A DNA stretch of 64,000 nt from Sympetrum striolatum (GCA_947579665.1 OX388351.1:57420939-57484938), one strand, 5' to 3'; positions 23,461-35,499 are shown, counted from the first letter of the stretch. Numbers and translations are program-made. Notes: a model not told the origin generated them from the sequence alone.

Positions 23461-24300
23461 ACATGAATATGGAGCGCATAAGATAAAAACCTCCAAGCGA
23501 ATTTCGGGGGACAAGTGAAAATTTGCATGAATCTCCATCACGAAAAATTCATTCTCCCATCGCACCTACGAATATTTTTCATCCCACCTTGAACAAATAT
23601 CATCATCTAGTCAAAATAGAATACCCTCTTCGCATAATGACTCCTACGCCTCCATAACTCCTCCTCAGCCAACATTAACCGATCTCCCAATGATGAGAAG
23701 AGAGCGTCTTCAGAATTTCGCTCCATTATTCTTCCGAGTGGGTCCAGGAGGAAAAAACCAGCACCTCTTCAGCGAAGGAGATTAGGGCGTATAAGTCACT
23801 TGGAATGCATCGAAGCACGGACTGCGTGATGCGCCGCGGGGAGCGTCACGTAGCCTCGCAATATATCACGAGTGACGTCCCCTCCCGCCTCCAGCGAAGG
23901 CGGCAAATGAGAGAAATGTGAATTACAGCGCCTCTCCCTAAAAAGACTGCGGGATTGCGACTCTCAGCCGCTGCGCATTTGTTAAAGGTTAAGCCGTTCC
24001 CTCACTTCTGCCGTAATGAATACGCTGAGGAAAAACTATTGCATAAATTCGCGCCGCGAGGCCCGTGTAGCCATTTAGCAAACACGCCGCGGAACACACT
24101 CTCTCGCCCTTTTTTAATTGGACGACCTAATTAGGACCTTGATTTCTAATAAAACAATCTCGCGGAAGAGGGGTTCCTGGTAGAAATTTGAGGCGTGTGT
24201 GGCTTCAACGCCCTTTGGAATAGAAGGGACTATTTTATTTTCCGGATGCTAATCTTGTCCCTCGCGAGATTTCTCTCCCACTCAATTATAATTGTGATGC
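23460..24300. other. GC-richer island, strongest CpG block of the window
   Basis: The core at about 23800-24100 is CpG-rich (TGATGCGCCGCGGGGAGCG near 23829, TTCGCGCCGCGAGGCC near 24047, ACGCCGCGGAACACAC near 24085), with AT-rich flanks. No ORF of note and no internal repeat is visible. A CpG-dense unique segment in an AT-rich genome is a candidate promoter or enhancer, but no initiator or exon can be placed. Confidence 0.45.
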
Positions 24301-26085
24301 CCTTATATAATATCCTGTTTCCATTCGGCATTTCTCTGAATAAGAGCTTTAAATATATATTTATAGTTTTTTGAAGAAGCACCATATATATCCTCAGATA
24401 AGACGACTTTCAGATAAAAATACGATGTATAAATATTCATCTAAGTTTTCTTGTTTTAGCATATATCTATCCTACAAGAGCTCCCACAAACTATCAACGA
24501 CCTATAAATTAAGTTTAGATCAGCGCTCATCATCTGGATACTAATGCTGATAGCGTATATGGAATCATGTCCTAACAAATGTTATTTTCTTTCACCTGAC
24601 AGCAATGCCTTGCGATTGCTACAAAGATTCGCACTGATCATTTTCATATATATCTTATAAAACGACCCCGGATTGCGGGTTCTATTTTATGATACATCTA
24701 CCATCTTACCTACTGAAACAGATTATTATTATTGTTATTATTATCATTATTATTGATAAATTTATTGGGTAAAATTAGGACTAAAAAGTACCAACTTCCA
24801 TTTAACCCTTAAATAATACATAGATAAAAACATTAAGTCATACCAAATATAATGTACGGTAATTTCTCTACGGTAATTCGGTATATTCTCTATACAATTT
24901 GCCAAAAATTTTCAACATTCTAAGAGATTTCTCCCAATCGCTTGTCACCAACCAGTATCATTAATAACATTAAACTAAGTTAATGAAAAAGTAAAATTTT
25001 CTTATTTTTCATTTAATCATGGTTTCATTTAATCTTGATTAGATCACACTGTGCTTTGTATCTGTGCTTTGCACTGTGCATTCTGATAGTTCTCAATATC
25101 AATTTTCGCCAAATTCACTTTTATACGCAAAAGTTGCAACAGTATCACAGCAATTCACTGGGATATAAGAAATATATCATCTTTTTATGACGTTGGATGG
25201 AGCATGGTCTACGAGATAAGTGGATATTTATATGAATAAACAATCTCTTAGGAAGAATTTTGAACGCTTGCTCTATTCTTCGAGTATTACTATAATATTC
25301 AATTTCAGAATCATGGAATGCAGGTAAAATTGAACGAGGAAAATGAAATAATATACCGTCTACACCGTATACTATACTATACCGTGGACACAAATTACGT
25401 TACTCCATATTTAGTCTATCATAAATTCTAATTAAATCTCTCATAAAAAGAGTGGAAATTAATTTGATGGATGCTAATTCAAATATTTCCATGAATGGAG
25501 AAGAACTTGGAGACGTATAACTAGCTGCAGCTAAATGCGTTTCCTTGATTTTCTTAAGGCATATATTCTGTGAAAAATTAAGCGACCAGGTATTAGTATA
25601 TTTCCGGTTCGGATTGCCCTGATATGAGTTAATATGAAACATGCAGTAATTCCTCCTGACTTCTCATCGAGTTAGAGACACAAAATTGAACCATTATGAA
25701 AAACAGTACACTATTTCGTGGAAAGAGCGCGCTTGACAAACTTTTCGCTTTATAAGGTTTCAAATAAAATTTGGCTATCACTTTTAAGAACTTATGCAGT
25801 AAAAATTATTAGTCTGTAATCTGTTTATCAACCAATAGTTAAAATATATGATCCTGACATTTATCAAAATCCTACTGGTTGCATAGTCATTCAGAAATAC
25901 ATTATAAATAGATATTTATATTTCGATATATATATATACTTATAAATAGGATAAGATATAATCGTTTCTAAATGTGTGTATGTGTAAGTTACATCCTCCT
26001 CTCAAACACCTGATATATAATTAAATCTAATAAAATGTTGTAGAAAATAATATCACACAGTAAACTTCTACACTATTGGATTTTA
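24301..26085. other. AT-rich stretch with a TTA/ATT microsatellite
   Basis: An imperfect (ATT)n tract lies at about 24721-24757 and a TATATA tract at about 25928-25938. The minus-strand ORFs at 25145-25393 and 25400-25642 have no recognisable motif and lie in ordinary AT-rich sequence. Confidence 0.55.
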
Positions 26086-26089
26086 TTCA

Positions 26090-26122
26090 CGACTGGTTTC
26101 GGCGAATAGGCCATCATCTGGT
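26090..26122 (-). repeat. Hammerhead-like stem module, single copy
   Basis: On the minus strand it reads ACCAGATGATGG, CCTATT, then CGCCGAAACCAGTCG. The small GGC/GCC hairpin between the GATGATG-like anchor and CGAAACC is the same layout found in the foldbacks at 35.4, 43.7 and 61.8 kb. No inverted partner arm is found nearby, so this is a half-element or a decayed copy. An A replaces the U of the hammerhead CUGA, so ribozyme activity is unlikely. Confidence 0.5.
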
Positions 26123-26129
26123 ATAATCA

Positions 26130-27115
26130 CGTATATCACGAACGATGTGTTATATTAATTGAAATCGAACGTAAGGAGATTCCAAACAGGAATGTATTAC
26201 TATTATTGAAGTTTTTTCAATTATAAGGTAGGAGAAAATTTTCAATCAAATTAATATAATGGAATCTTGCTAAATAAACCGGAATGACGGTTGAAAAAAA
26301 TAGTGCGACAAATGTTTTTTAGAGAAATGCCCATAGGATATTTCAGAAGAGCAAGTTTTATCTCTACTATTCCAGCTTTTAAAAAAATCATCACTTGGCC
26401 TTAAATTACGAAGAACGTAACGTGTTCACCGCATAGGGTTTTTATCCTCATTCACTAAAGCGTACTTTGCAAAAACTGCGTGTTAGTGGTTTAGATTCGC
26501 ACCTGAGCAGAATTACGCTGGTTTGTTTACGGCTGATTGTGGGCCTCCGGAAAAAAGGAATTAGCGCAAATACCTAGCCAATCGATGATCCAGAATGCAG
26601 GTACAAAGAAATGCCTAGTTTCACCGAGTCCAATCTAAATACTTCGCAAACATCTCACTTCTCTCTGTGCGCGCCACAATCTACGCCATCTCTAGCGTTG
26701 CTTTTTCACATAGCTGCTCGCATTTTCCCAACAGTATAATCCGTTGATTGATTTAATTAAATAGATCAAAAGCGCATCTTTGATTCACCTAGCAAAGGAA
26801 TATTCAAATGGATGCCTCAGATTCCTGGTATGCAAAACAAAGGTAAGCTCACAATAAATCATAAGAAATTAAAATATGTAAACTTACGCTTGGTTATCAG
26901 ATCGTTCCTATGCATTTCTACAAATAATATCCGAGCTATAGAATGGGTCTCATCTGCAGATTTGTTGCAACTTGAAACTGCAATTCTTGCAAAAAATTCG
27001 TTTGGAATCAAACGTTTGTGAAATGTGATTCTAATTGTTTGCATGATGCATTTCTAAATTAAAGATTGCGTGGAAAGTCAACTATGAGAAATTAATAATA
27101 ATAAATTGATTTCCA
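26130..27115. other. Stretch without recognisable features
   Basis: Mixed composition, with a slightly GC-richer part near 26480-26720. Overlapping ORFs at 26812-27021 and 26859-27044 on opposite strands cancel each other as evidence for a gene. Confidence 0.55.
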
Positions 27116-27120
27116 AATGA

Positions 27121-27305
27121 AGCCTAGATGGTTAAGGCAGCCTCCCGGATAGAGGAAGATACCGTGTTCGATTCCCGGACCCGTCAGACTATTTCCAAGT
27201 CCGTTTTTCCTTGGAATTTTTCCTGTGTGCACGCCCTTATGTGCAAAGAACCTTTAACCTTTTCCTTAAAAACCTTTTCTCCGACGTAAATTTATTAAAA
27301 TAAAG
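27121..27305 (+). mobile_element. tRNA-derived SINE, second family
   Basis: Box A-like CTAGATGGTTAAGGCAG and box B CCGTGTTCGATTCCCGG are about 30 bp apart and are followed by a non-tRNA body (a CCGTTTTTCCTTGG block and a GTGCACGCCCTTATGTGCAAA hairpin-like block) and an A/T-rich end with AAAATAAAG. The head resembles a GGTTAAGGC-type tRNA and is unlike the head of the 12.4- and 40.7-kb SINEs, so this is a separate family. No clear target-site duplication is seen. Confidence 0.75.
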
Positions 27306-29774
27306 ATGCATTTTTTATAATAGTGGTGATAAGCGAAAATATTTCATTAACCGCTTAAATATCCAAGTTGATATTATCCAAGTTGATAATATAATATATA
27401 TATATATACAATTTTATATAGATTTGTATTTCGTTTGGTAATGTCATTGATAATTTTAACATCTGTTCGTAAAAGTATTAAATGGAAAATGGACCTTAAA
27501 AGTCCCAATGCTGCTAAATAAAATCCCATAATAACAATAATTAATATTAACAGTAATCTGCTGGCTCTTATGGTTGTCAATAACTTACTATTGTTGCCTT
27601 ACAATAAAATATTACATCATTTACAGATATTTGCAAAATTAAAATTCTGGAATGACTGACTAGATGTATTAAATCTTTAGACATTCTTAGCTAAATCTAA
27701 GACTGTTTTTACTATCCACATTTATTTATTATTTACCTAAAAGATAGTGAATTTATAATTATTGCAATGGTCTTTCGACTTTTAATTAAAATCATTCTAC
27801 CCAGAATTATAGTCCAGAAATTCACAAATAACTGCAATTAGCACTCTTTCAACCTAAGTAATTAAAAAATTCATTACCTTTTTTTTTAATTTAACCTACC
27901 AACTAAAGCTAAGAACTTAGAACTTTAGAATTTAGACCCCTCGCTGGAATTTCCCTAATACGCATTTTATATCACTTCAGTCCATTTACTTTAAGGCTTG
28001 ATAACTTCCTTGATAATTTTCATTTATTCCTTAACAACATTACCTCTGTACGAATTCCATTTCTTTCATCCCAAAGGCTTTCAGTTTATCTTTAAATTCT
28101 TGACCATAATTAGTTAGTTTTCTTGGTTCTCAGCTCGAACATAGGATATTATATAAAATTTCTCGCAAATTAGGTTGCTTTTTCCTTCTCTTTAAGGGGA
28201 TTACGGCTAAAAAATTATCTGACCCCATTTCAGGAGCTACGTGAGTTGCGTTTTATGTTTAATCGAAGATTTTCAGAAGAACGTTTGTTTCCAGGTGTTC
28301 ATTTCCACTAAAGTATTCTTCACTTTTGATTTTCGCAATCTCATGAAAAAAATTCTCCCATTATGTTTCCTTCTACTTAAATATTATTCCACCATGTTTT
28401 CTTTCCCTCTTTTATTTAGTGTGATTCAATCATTTCCTCGAAAATTCCTGGCGTTCATTTTACCTCCAATTGTTTTAATTCTCAACTTACAAAAGAAGAG
28501 ATATTTTTCCTCGTGCGCTTTTCATCAACTACTTATCTCTACTAATTAATACGCGATGTTGCGCATTTTACTTCCTTAAGAACATGCCCAATTAGGCCAA
28601 ATATTAGTGTTTGCCTATCCTCTTTACAGCTTTCAGCGAGGCGATGCAATAAATTAATTCATTGCTATTTTATCTCGTCATTAGATTTTTCAATTTAGCC
28701 TAATCTGGGATTACAGGTTCAAGACTTTGTTTGATGAATGAAAACTTCCCTTAGATATCAACTCAAAAATATTTATACCATTTTAATTCCCTACAAGCTA
28801 ATAAATAAGCCGCTTACGAGTTCCCATTATCTATTCCTTAGCTTAGTATTTCTAACCAAACAGACATACCATTTTGATGACCAGGCCCACCTCATTAAGA
28901 AAACTGCAAATATATCTTATTAAACATATACGATGTAAGAACTGATATTGATAAGGTACTGGCGGAGGTCCACAGAAAGTGCAAATAGCCACAGATGTCG
29001 ACGTATTTTCATAAAAAGTACTATTAGGTGTAGAATACAATTCACATTACATTATGAACTTTATTTCATCGAAATAAACCAATAGCGAATGAAAGATAAA
29101 TTTCATTATGAAACCATTCCAGATATAAATACAGTTAATTTTAAAGAAAATTTATAAACTTAATTTTCTTAACTTTAACGTGTATATAATCCCTTCAAAA
29201 CATAAGTTATATATAAATCTCAAAAAGTCGACTTCTGTGGGATTAACTATATACGAGGAGAATGACAAGTTTCAAATTGCTATCCTTGAGCGAGAAAATC
29301 AGAGAGCGATTTTACCGAGTCTTTTCTGGATACTTTGTCTAATTTTTTGCGGCCAGGCCGATAAGAGGAGCATTTCAGGTCTGAAAAATGTGAGGAGGAG
29401 GGGCATCCGAAATACTTTAACGGTAAGTCGGAAAACGCTGCTACAGCACTCTAACCAATTTTGAAATTTAAGGTAAAGATTGCTCGAAGAATAATCAATC
29501 AAACGACATTAGGAACATATTCAAATCTTGGATGCAGAAAAATGATAAATGAATATGATCTATACGCTTGGGAATCAAATCAAAATCTAAACGCGATGTT
29601 GAAGTGAATAAATTCTTACGGTTAAATTTTAGTCTTAGAGTGATTACTAAAGGCAAGTTAACACTATAGTGAATGTATTCTTTTTTCAGTCCAAACTAAA
29701 AGTGAATTAATTACGATACAACGAACGACGAACTAAATATACGAGTAGACAGGATTGAATATAATAGGATAACA
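27306..29774. other. Long AT-rich stretch without recognisable genes
   Basis: About 2.5 kb. A TATATA run lies at about 27390-27408. The 102-codon plus frame 28241-28549 is Phe/Leu-rich and resembles low-complexity AT-rich translation more than a membrane protein. Nothing is recognised. Confidence 0.55.
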
Positions 29775-30170
29775 GCGGCATCTCTGAATTATTCTTTTCT
29801 GTATTCTAATATCATATATATGTTTTGGTACAGGATAAGGAATAATGTATCTTTCATTTACTTATGTAAGAGTATTTTTCATGACTGCGATGACATGAAA
29901 CCTACTGACGTATAAGTGATACTGAATAGCGGTACTAATTAAGGTCTATCCTTATGGAATGCCTAGAAAAGTGTTACTCATAAGGTGATTTTTCTTCACT
30001 AGCATTAACTTATTCTACATTCTGACTTGTTAAAGAAAGCAAGGACAAACTACCGCATTCATCATCCTTCGTAGTAAGCCTCACTCCCCTCTCGTAGCTA
30101 TTGGTAGCTTATATTAGATAGGGTGAGGTATCAACCAGCCTCTGGGTTGGATACTTTACCGACAGACATA
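29775..30170 (+). repeat. Dispersed repeat family, copy 2
   Basis: This aligns with 170-570: GGTACAGGATAAGGAATAAT, then AATTAAGGTCT, GGAATGCCTAGAAAAGTG, the CTCACTCCCCTCTC block, and an ending GAGGTATCAACCAGCC..TTTACCGACAG. The orientation is the same as copy 1. No frame is conserved between the copies, which argues for a non-coding repeat such as a SINE or MITE whose ends I cannot define. Confidence 0.75.
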
Positions 30171-30339
30171 CAAAAGGAGACTGTGAAGACATTCAGAACT
30201 TAAGCGCTGATATACTCCACAGCATCAATGCATACGTCTGTATTACACACACAAGTACTCAAAAGATAAACTTAAATGCGCTGAACCCAGCAGTGATTAC
30301 ACTACAAAGAGATTCCGCCGAAGAGTGCACATACAATCC

Positions 30340-30900
30340 CATCCAATCATCATCATCGGGATCGTTTTCTCAAAAAATGTTTTCTTTGAGGACGCCCTCG
30401 TTTTCCTCAAAGATGTTACATCTAGCAAATTCTCTCGTTATTCTTTGAAAGCTTAAACTCCGTTATCAAAAGCGACAACTTCCTCCTTCGCCAGCGATTT
30501 ATGATTCTAGGAATCGCCTTTCACAAAAGTGAGATTGGTCCCCTCGTGTAACGGTATCCAAGGAGACGCTCCTCTATTTAGCGCTCGATTCTCGATAAGA
30601 AGGCTTCGGATCGACTATCGATTGTCGCGAATGACACAAAGAGCGGAAGCGGCGACGCGGATATACCTTCCGGTGGAGCATCACTCATAAAAAAGGAGGA
30701 TCGGGTCGCAACAAATGGCTCAAAGACAAGGGAAAAGAAGGCGCTTAAGGCGTAATGCCAAAATTCGATGATGTTCTTGAGAAAAAATGAAACGAGGAAG
30801 GAAGTATTGGTGTTGCATCGATGGGCGTGGTTGGGCATTGTCGTAAAGCAAGTTTGGTCAACAGATGGATCTGTAAAGAAAGATATTGGAACACGACATG
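30340..30900. other. GC-richer, purine-biased island
   Basis: CpG-containing unique sequence. The plus strand is purine-rich at about 30595-30800 (AAGAGCGGAAGCGGCGACGC near 30638). The minus-strand frames 30578-30838 and 30745-30939 overlap and show no domain. One of the recurring islands of the window. Confidence 0.45.
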
Positions 30901-31020
30901 AATTAGAGGTCTAAAAAGCTGTAAAGCCGTTTTTATCATCGTTCAGCAACTGCATTTTCACCAGGTTTGGAAACAGTGGAAATTCCCCGATTGTTCACTT
31001 TCTAGGAATAAACCAATGAA

Positions 31021-31103
31021 GTACACTCCTGGCCAAAATTAACGCAGCACCTCCCTAGCGATCCTTACGGCCGGTGCTGCGTTAATTTTAGTCAGGACTG
31101 TAC
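31021..31103. mobile_element. 83-bp palindromic MITE, copy 3
   Basis: It is identical to the 20.4-kb copy except for three changes in the right arm (ATTTTAGTCAGGACTG against ATTTTGGCCAGGAGTG). The G-to-C change near the right end is shared with copy 1 at 2.0 kb, so it is probably a subfamily marker. TA at both borders again fits Tc1/mariner-type insertion. Confidence 0.92.
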
Positions 31104-31880
31104 ATTTAAATAGATGTGCTACTATCTTTAGGGACAGAAGAAATTCATTGACAAACATGACAGTTTTAAAGCTTAAATTCGTTATAGACGTGTTCTTATC
31201 TCTTTCCTTGCATGTATACAAATATGATAAGGCCCCTTAACCAGGAAGATAATTATAGAATCCAGATTTTTCACATTCCCTGTCTTTCACCATACAGCAA
31301 CTTACTGGGAAATAACGTAAATGCATATATAAAAAGAAATTACTAAATTTCCCGACCAACTTCTCAGGATTTGAGAATGCGAAGAAATTCTGGAAACAAA
31401 CTTTTATCCTGACAACACTGGTTTCACACTCAGAAGTAAAATATCCATAGTCTCCATTAAGGAGAAACTAAGACTAGAAATACTAACCTGTAGTCAATGA
31501 TATTAATAAAAACATAAACAAATTGAGGGTTAACAGAAATAGAGAGGAAAACTTTCGAAAGAGTGGATTTCAAAAAACCTAGAGTACTATCTTAGGAAAA
31601 CTATCCACTTCAGGGAAACACACAGAAGGAGTTTGATAAAATCTATCATCATCTTCCTGATGGCTAAATAGTAATTTCAAACACAAATGAGGATTTTCGA
31701 TTTTGGAAGGTTTATGAGCCAAAACATTTTCCACTCACCAATTTTATTCTCATCCTGAAAACGAATCCCTCTCTTTGTATTATCGAATCAATTCTGACTT
31801 TATAATCCCATATTTCACCCTCTCATCCTTTCTTCAATCAATTAAATTAGCATTTTATCCCCTTTCAATAACACAAATCT
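31104..31880. other. Stretch without recognisable features
   Basis: No coding, RNA or repeat feature could be supported here. Confidence 0.55.
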
Positions 31881-32221
31881 ATTAGAGTTTTAAAATCTAC
31901 AATAGCCGTTTACGTCGACGTTCCTCTTCTCATTCCCCAGTATTCCGAGAAAACTAGACAGGACACCACACTTTTTGAGAGCACTCAATACGTATTTCGA
32001 ATGCGATACATTCTTCATCAGGATTAAGTAGATACCGTATCTAATCGTATTTAAATACTAGATATCGTATCTAATTACTCCTGACGGAGAATGCATCGCA
32101 TTCGAAATACGTATTGAGTGCTCTCAAAAAGTGCGGTGACCTGTCTTGTTTTCTCGGGATGCCGGAGAATGAGAAGAGGATCGTCCAGAAAAAACGGCTG
32201 TTGGAGATTTAAACCTCTAAT
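31881..32221. mobile_element. 341-bp foldback element with near loop-less arms
   Basis: The two halves are inverted copies of each other along nearly their whole length (arms about 150-165 bp), starting ATTAGAG and meeting at a TATTTAAATA centre. Strongly matched blocks include CCTCTTCTCATTC, CGAGAAAAC, GACAGG, CTTTTTGAGAGCACTCAATA and CGTATTTCGAATGCGAT. Each arm carries a CCTGA..GAATGC-hairpin-GCATTCGAAATACG module (31991-32023 inverted, 32079-32111 direct). No ORF is conserved; the 90-codon frame starting at 32118 is incidental. The superfamily is unknown. Confidence 0.88.
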
Positions 32222-33729
32222 TCCTTCACAGCCGCATCCCAACATGACTTTTTTTGCAACACAAATCTACATCATGCAACTCCATTTTATTCATTTGAAA
32301 ATTTTGAAACATCTGCTTTACTTTCGCCTTTATTTACCAATTAACCAAATTTACTACTTCCAGTCAATATCACCCCCACATCTCAAATAATTCTAATTTT
32401 TTATATCCTTTTTTTATATAGTCTACGTTCACACTCTAACAGAAAAACAGGCCAAAATGAGAATTTAATCTTGTTTCCATATTGCCATCAAGACCAGATG
32501 ATATTCATCGACTCCCTTTGTTTTTATAAGATATTACTCTTCAACACACGTTTATATTTTATAGGAAAACTACCCAGATATATATTGTATCGAACTAAAA
32601 TTTTCCTCTGAAATTTAAAGCTCCTAATTATGTTTTCTGAAATATTTTCATCACAGATATTCTCATATTGTCTTCAAGGTCAGTGGTGGTCAGCTATGCC
32701 CCTCTATATTTTTTATCCGGCCAATAAATCTAAATATAAATCCTACATCATTAAGTCTTAAAAGGTCGCGCGGGATGTAGCGTCACTAGAGGCCGCACAC
32801 GGTATACCTAACCGTTTTCTTTTTTAATTTATAAAATGATGGTATACCTTTTTAAGTTTTTGCCTTCTCAATTAATGTATTCGTTTGATATTTAAAAATT
32901 ACAGTAGAATTTCTTATAAATTGTTAAAGTAATTTTGATATGAGTTTTAATCCATTGCTCGACTATAATCGAGTTAGTACACTTTGTCTGACATAAAATC
33001 AAAACATGTCCATTTCTGATCATTCTAGATTCATGTAATTCAAACATTTTTATATTTATTCTATTAATCTTATTAATCGCTCACTCCAAACTTTTTACAC
33101 GCTTGAATATGGTATTTAGCCATATGGTGTCCTAAATAATCTCAAAGAAACAAAAGATGAGAGGCTGATTATACCTCCGGTAAACTCATATTTAAATAAG
33201 TTTTTAGTAAAATGACTTCTTTGGTATAATATCATTTCATTTCATACTCATTTAATGATACGCATCTAAAGCAGGAAAAATGACTGAGAGTTCTGGAAAT
33301 AAATTCTGTAAAGAAGTGGACTTTAAGCGAAGTGAGTTGGAAGATGGAATTAAGTAATCATTTTTTTACATTAGGAGATTTAATAAAAATATTCTGTTGT
33401 TTATTTTGATATTTACGTAGCCATGAAGTATTCTTCTAACCTGAAGATTATAGAATGGCTATGTATTGGGGTGTTCATCAGAAGATCAGTAACTCGGGCC
33501 TTTCCGTTGTTTCCGAAAACCGGAGGCAACGCGGTGCGAAACGATATTCAATTCTCTTTCCTAACATGAGTTAAATGTTTGATGGTAAATTCGAGTTTCA
33601 ATTTTGCCCATTTTGTACTTTTAGTATATTTCAAATGATGATGTTGGAGTTTCTGACCTCTAGAAAAAGCGCAAGATCTCAAACTAAGCATACGTATTAT
33701 ATGTATGTATAATATTCAAGGGAATGATA
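32222..33729. other. AT-rich stretch without recognisable features
   Basis: AT-rich overall, with a small CpG patch near 32765-32812 (GGTCGCGCGGGATGTAGCG) and another near 33495-33545. No gene is visible. Confidence 0.55.
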
Positions 33730-34370
33730 ATATATTGAGTTTTACATCCTCTGGAAAATCTGCAGGACCTTTAAATAGAGCGAGTCTACCAACGTAGGCC
33801 GCACGCGGTCTGGTGACCGCGGACACCCTGAGGCACTGGAATTGCGTGGACGAAGGCGTAGAGGGAAGAAGATGGCTATAAAACCTTCCACCGGAGATAC
33901 GGGAAACATTCGGAAGTGGAATACAGTATGGGGAGAGAGAACGACTTTTGTTTCCATTTGGGAATAGGGAGAAAGAGGGAGATATGTAAGCAGAAGAGGA
34001 AGAGAAAGAAGAGTTTAACATCCGTCCTAGGCGTTGCCGTGAGATGAGAGGGTATGGGATGAGCGTGCAGCCTCCATGGAGCAGTTCCTTTAGGACGGGT
34101 CAAGATAAGAGTGGACCCATCTTAGCGTTGAGGGCGATAAACTGGAATGGAAATGCAAGGAGAAATGGAAATGAGGACGGCGATGAAAGTGGAGAGGCAA
34201 TGGCTGATAAAGAAGATGGGAACAGTGAAAGGGCTGAAATGGCGGGAGAAGGAAAAATTGGAAAATCCTATTTTCTCTTATTTTAAAGCATTCTCGGTGC
34301 TTCGTTCTTACAACGCCACACCCATAGCATCGAGCACTGAGAGAGGAGTGATTTCAAAATTCGAGCAGCA
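33730..34370. other. GC-richer island, purine-rich plus strand
   Basis: Long purine runs on the plus strand (for example GGGAGAGAGAACGACTTTTG near 33930 and AGAAGAGGAAGAGAAAGAAG near 33992) and CpG-rich parts near 33800-33850. Five short frames overlap on both strands (minus 33716-34021, 33742-33957, 33876-34103; plus 34044-34286, 34147-34419). None has a recognisable domain, and the Glu/Lys- or Ser/Pro-rich content follows from the purine bias. Confidence 0.45.
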
Positions 34371-35235
34371 GAAGTACAGTGGAATACAAAAAGACATCAT
34401 ACATGTGGTCCATTCTTAAGATTACGAATCGGAAAGAAACACAGGATGTATGAAAATGTGTCTAGAATTTTATGCTTTTTGAAACGGAGTTCCACAAAGT
34501 GACGGCTTTGTCATCTTATTTCATTAAAATTGTTCAACAGGTAAATCCATCACATTCAGCAATCAACAGGCGACAAATGAAGCAATTTCTTACAGACTAC
34601 ATTGTGATCAGTAAACATCACAGTTGACAATTACTATAAAATGCGTCACTCGACCTTAAATTAAATTTAGAATCACTTTAATGAGATTGGCCTATTACAA
34701 AGGGGGAGCAAATGAAACTCGTGTGAAAAAGGTTCTAATGGAGATTGCTTGGAAGTTTTCATTTATCTGCAGCGGCTCATATAACGTCCTAGAAACTGAG
34801 AATAGATTATACACGTTCCAGCAGAGCTTGGAAGAGCCAAATACCAAATAATTTGCTTTTAAATACACCAAGAATAACATAATCAAGCCACAAAAAACTG
34901 ATAATGTTTTATCGAAGTTCACATAGAGCATATTTCGTAAGTTAGACTATTTAAGCTTGAAATCATAGAACGAAGACATAACTGACGCAAATCATCCAAC
35001 AGCCAAGTCTTACGTTATTTTTTTTTAGATTAATGTTGGCCATTTCATAGAGGTATAGTTGTTGAGTTACCGATGTGAGAAAAATTATTTTATCTTAAAC
35101 TTATCGTATCTTTCCAAAAGTTGAAAATTCTATTTATACCCTTATCTGTCTTTTATTAAATATCCATACTTAGTATTGATATATTAATATTCATCCATAA
35201 TTCTGACACTATACTTGCTTGAGAACCTGCTATAA
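34371..35235. other. AT-rich stretch without recognisable features
   Basis: The only frame, 34695-34931 minus, has no known motif. Nothing else was seen. Confidence 0.55.
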
Positions 35236-35450
35236 CATCGTAAATAAAACACTAAGTATCTTCCACAAATATATTTCCCTACCTGCAACTTTGTTTCCTT
35301 CTAACTTCCTGTCTTCTCCATCCTCCAAACCCCCCTTTCCTCTCTCATACATATATATTGTGAAATTTTCTGTACTTGTGCCTGAAGATGTCAACTAGTT
35401 GACGAAACCGGTCCATTTTAAAAAAGTTACTTAGTGTTTTATTTACGATG
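35236..35450. mobile_element. 215-bp non-autonomous element with 23-bp perfect TIRs
   Basis: CATCGTAAATAAAACACTAA plus GTA at 35236-35258 is perfectly inverted at 35428-35450. Between them is a module at 35381-35413 reading CCTGAAGATG, then a perfect GTCAAC-TA-GTTGAC hairpin, then GAAACCGGTCC. That module is shared with other foldbacks here, but the TIRs are not. No coding capacity. The class is unknown. Confidence 0.85.
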
Positions 35451-35499
35451 GTTTATACTGCATTCCACAAAGTGAGGATAGAACACATTAATGTGTTAG

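Noticed and set aside
28241..28549. 102-codon plus-strand frame
   Set aside because: Phe/Leu-rich low-complexity translation of AT-rich DNA with no family resemblance.
35381..35413. Active hammerhead ribozyme
   Set aside because: CTGAAGA and CGAAAC fit the core, but an extra U precedes stem II and no convincing stem I pairing is seen around the module. Kept only as a hammerhead-like module.
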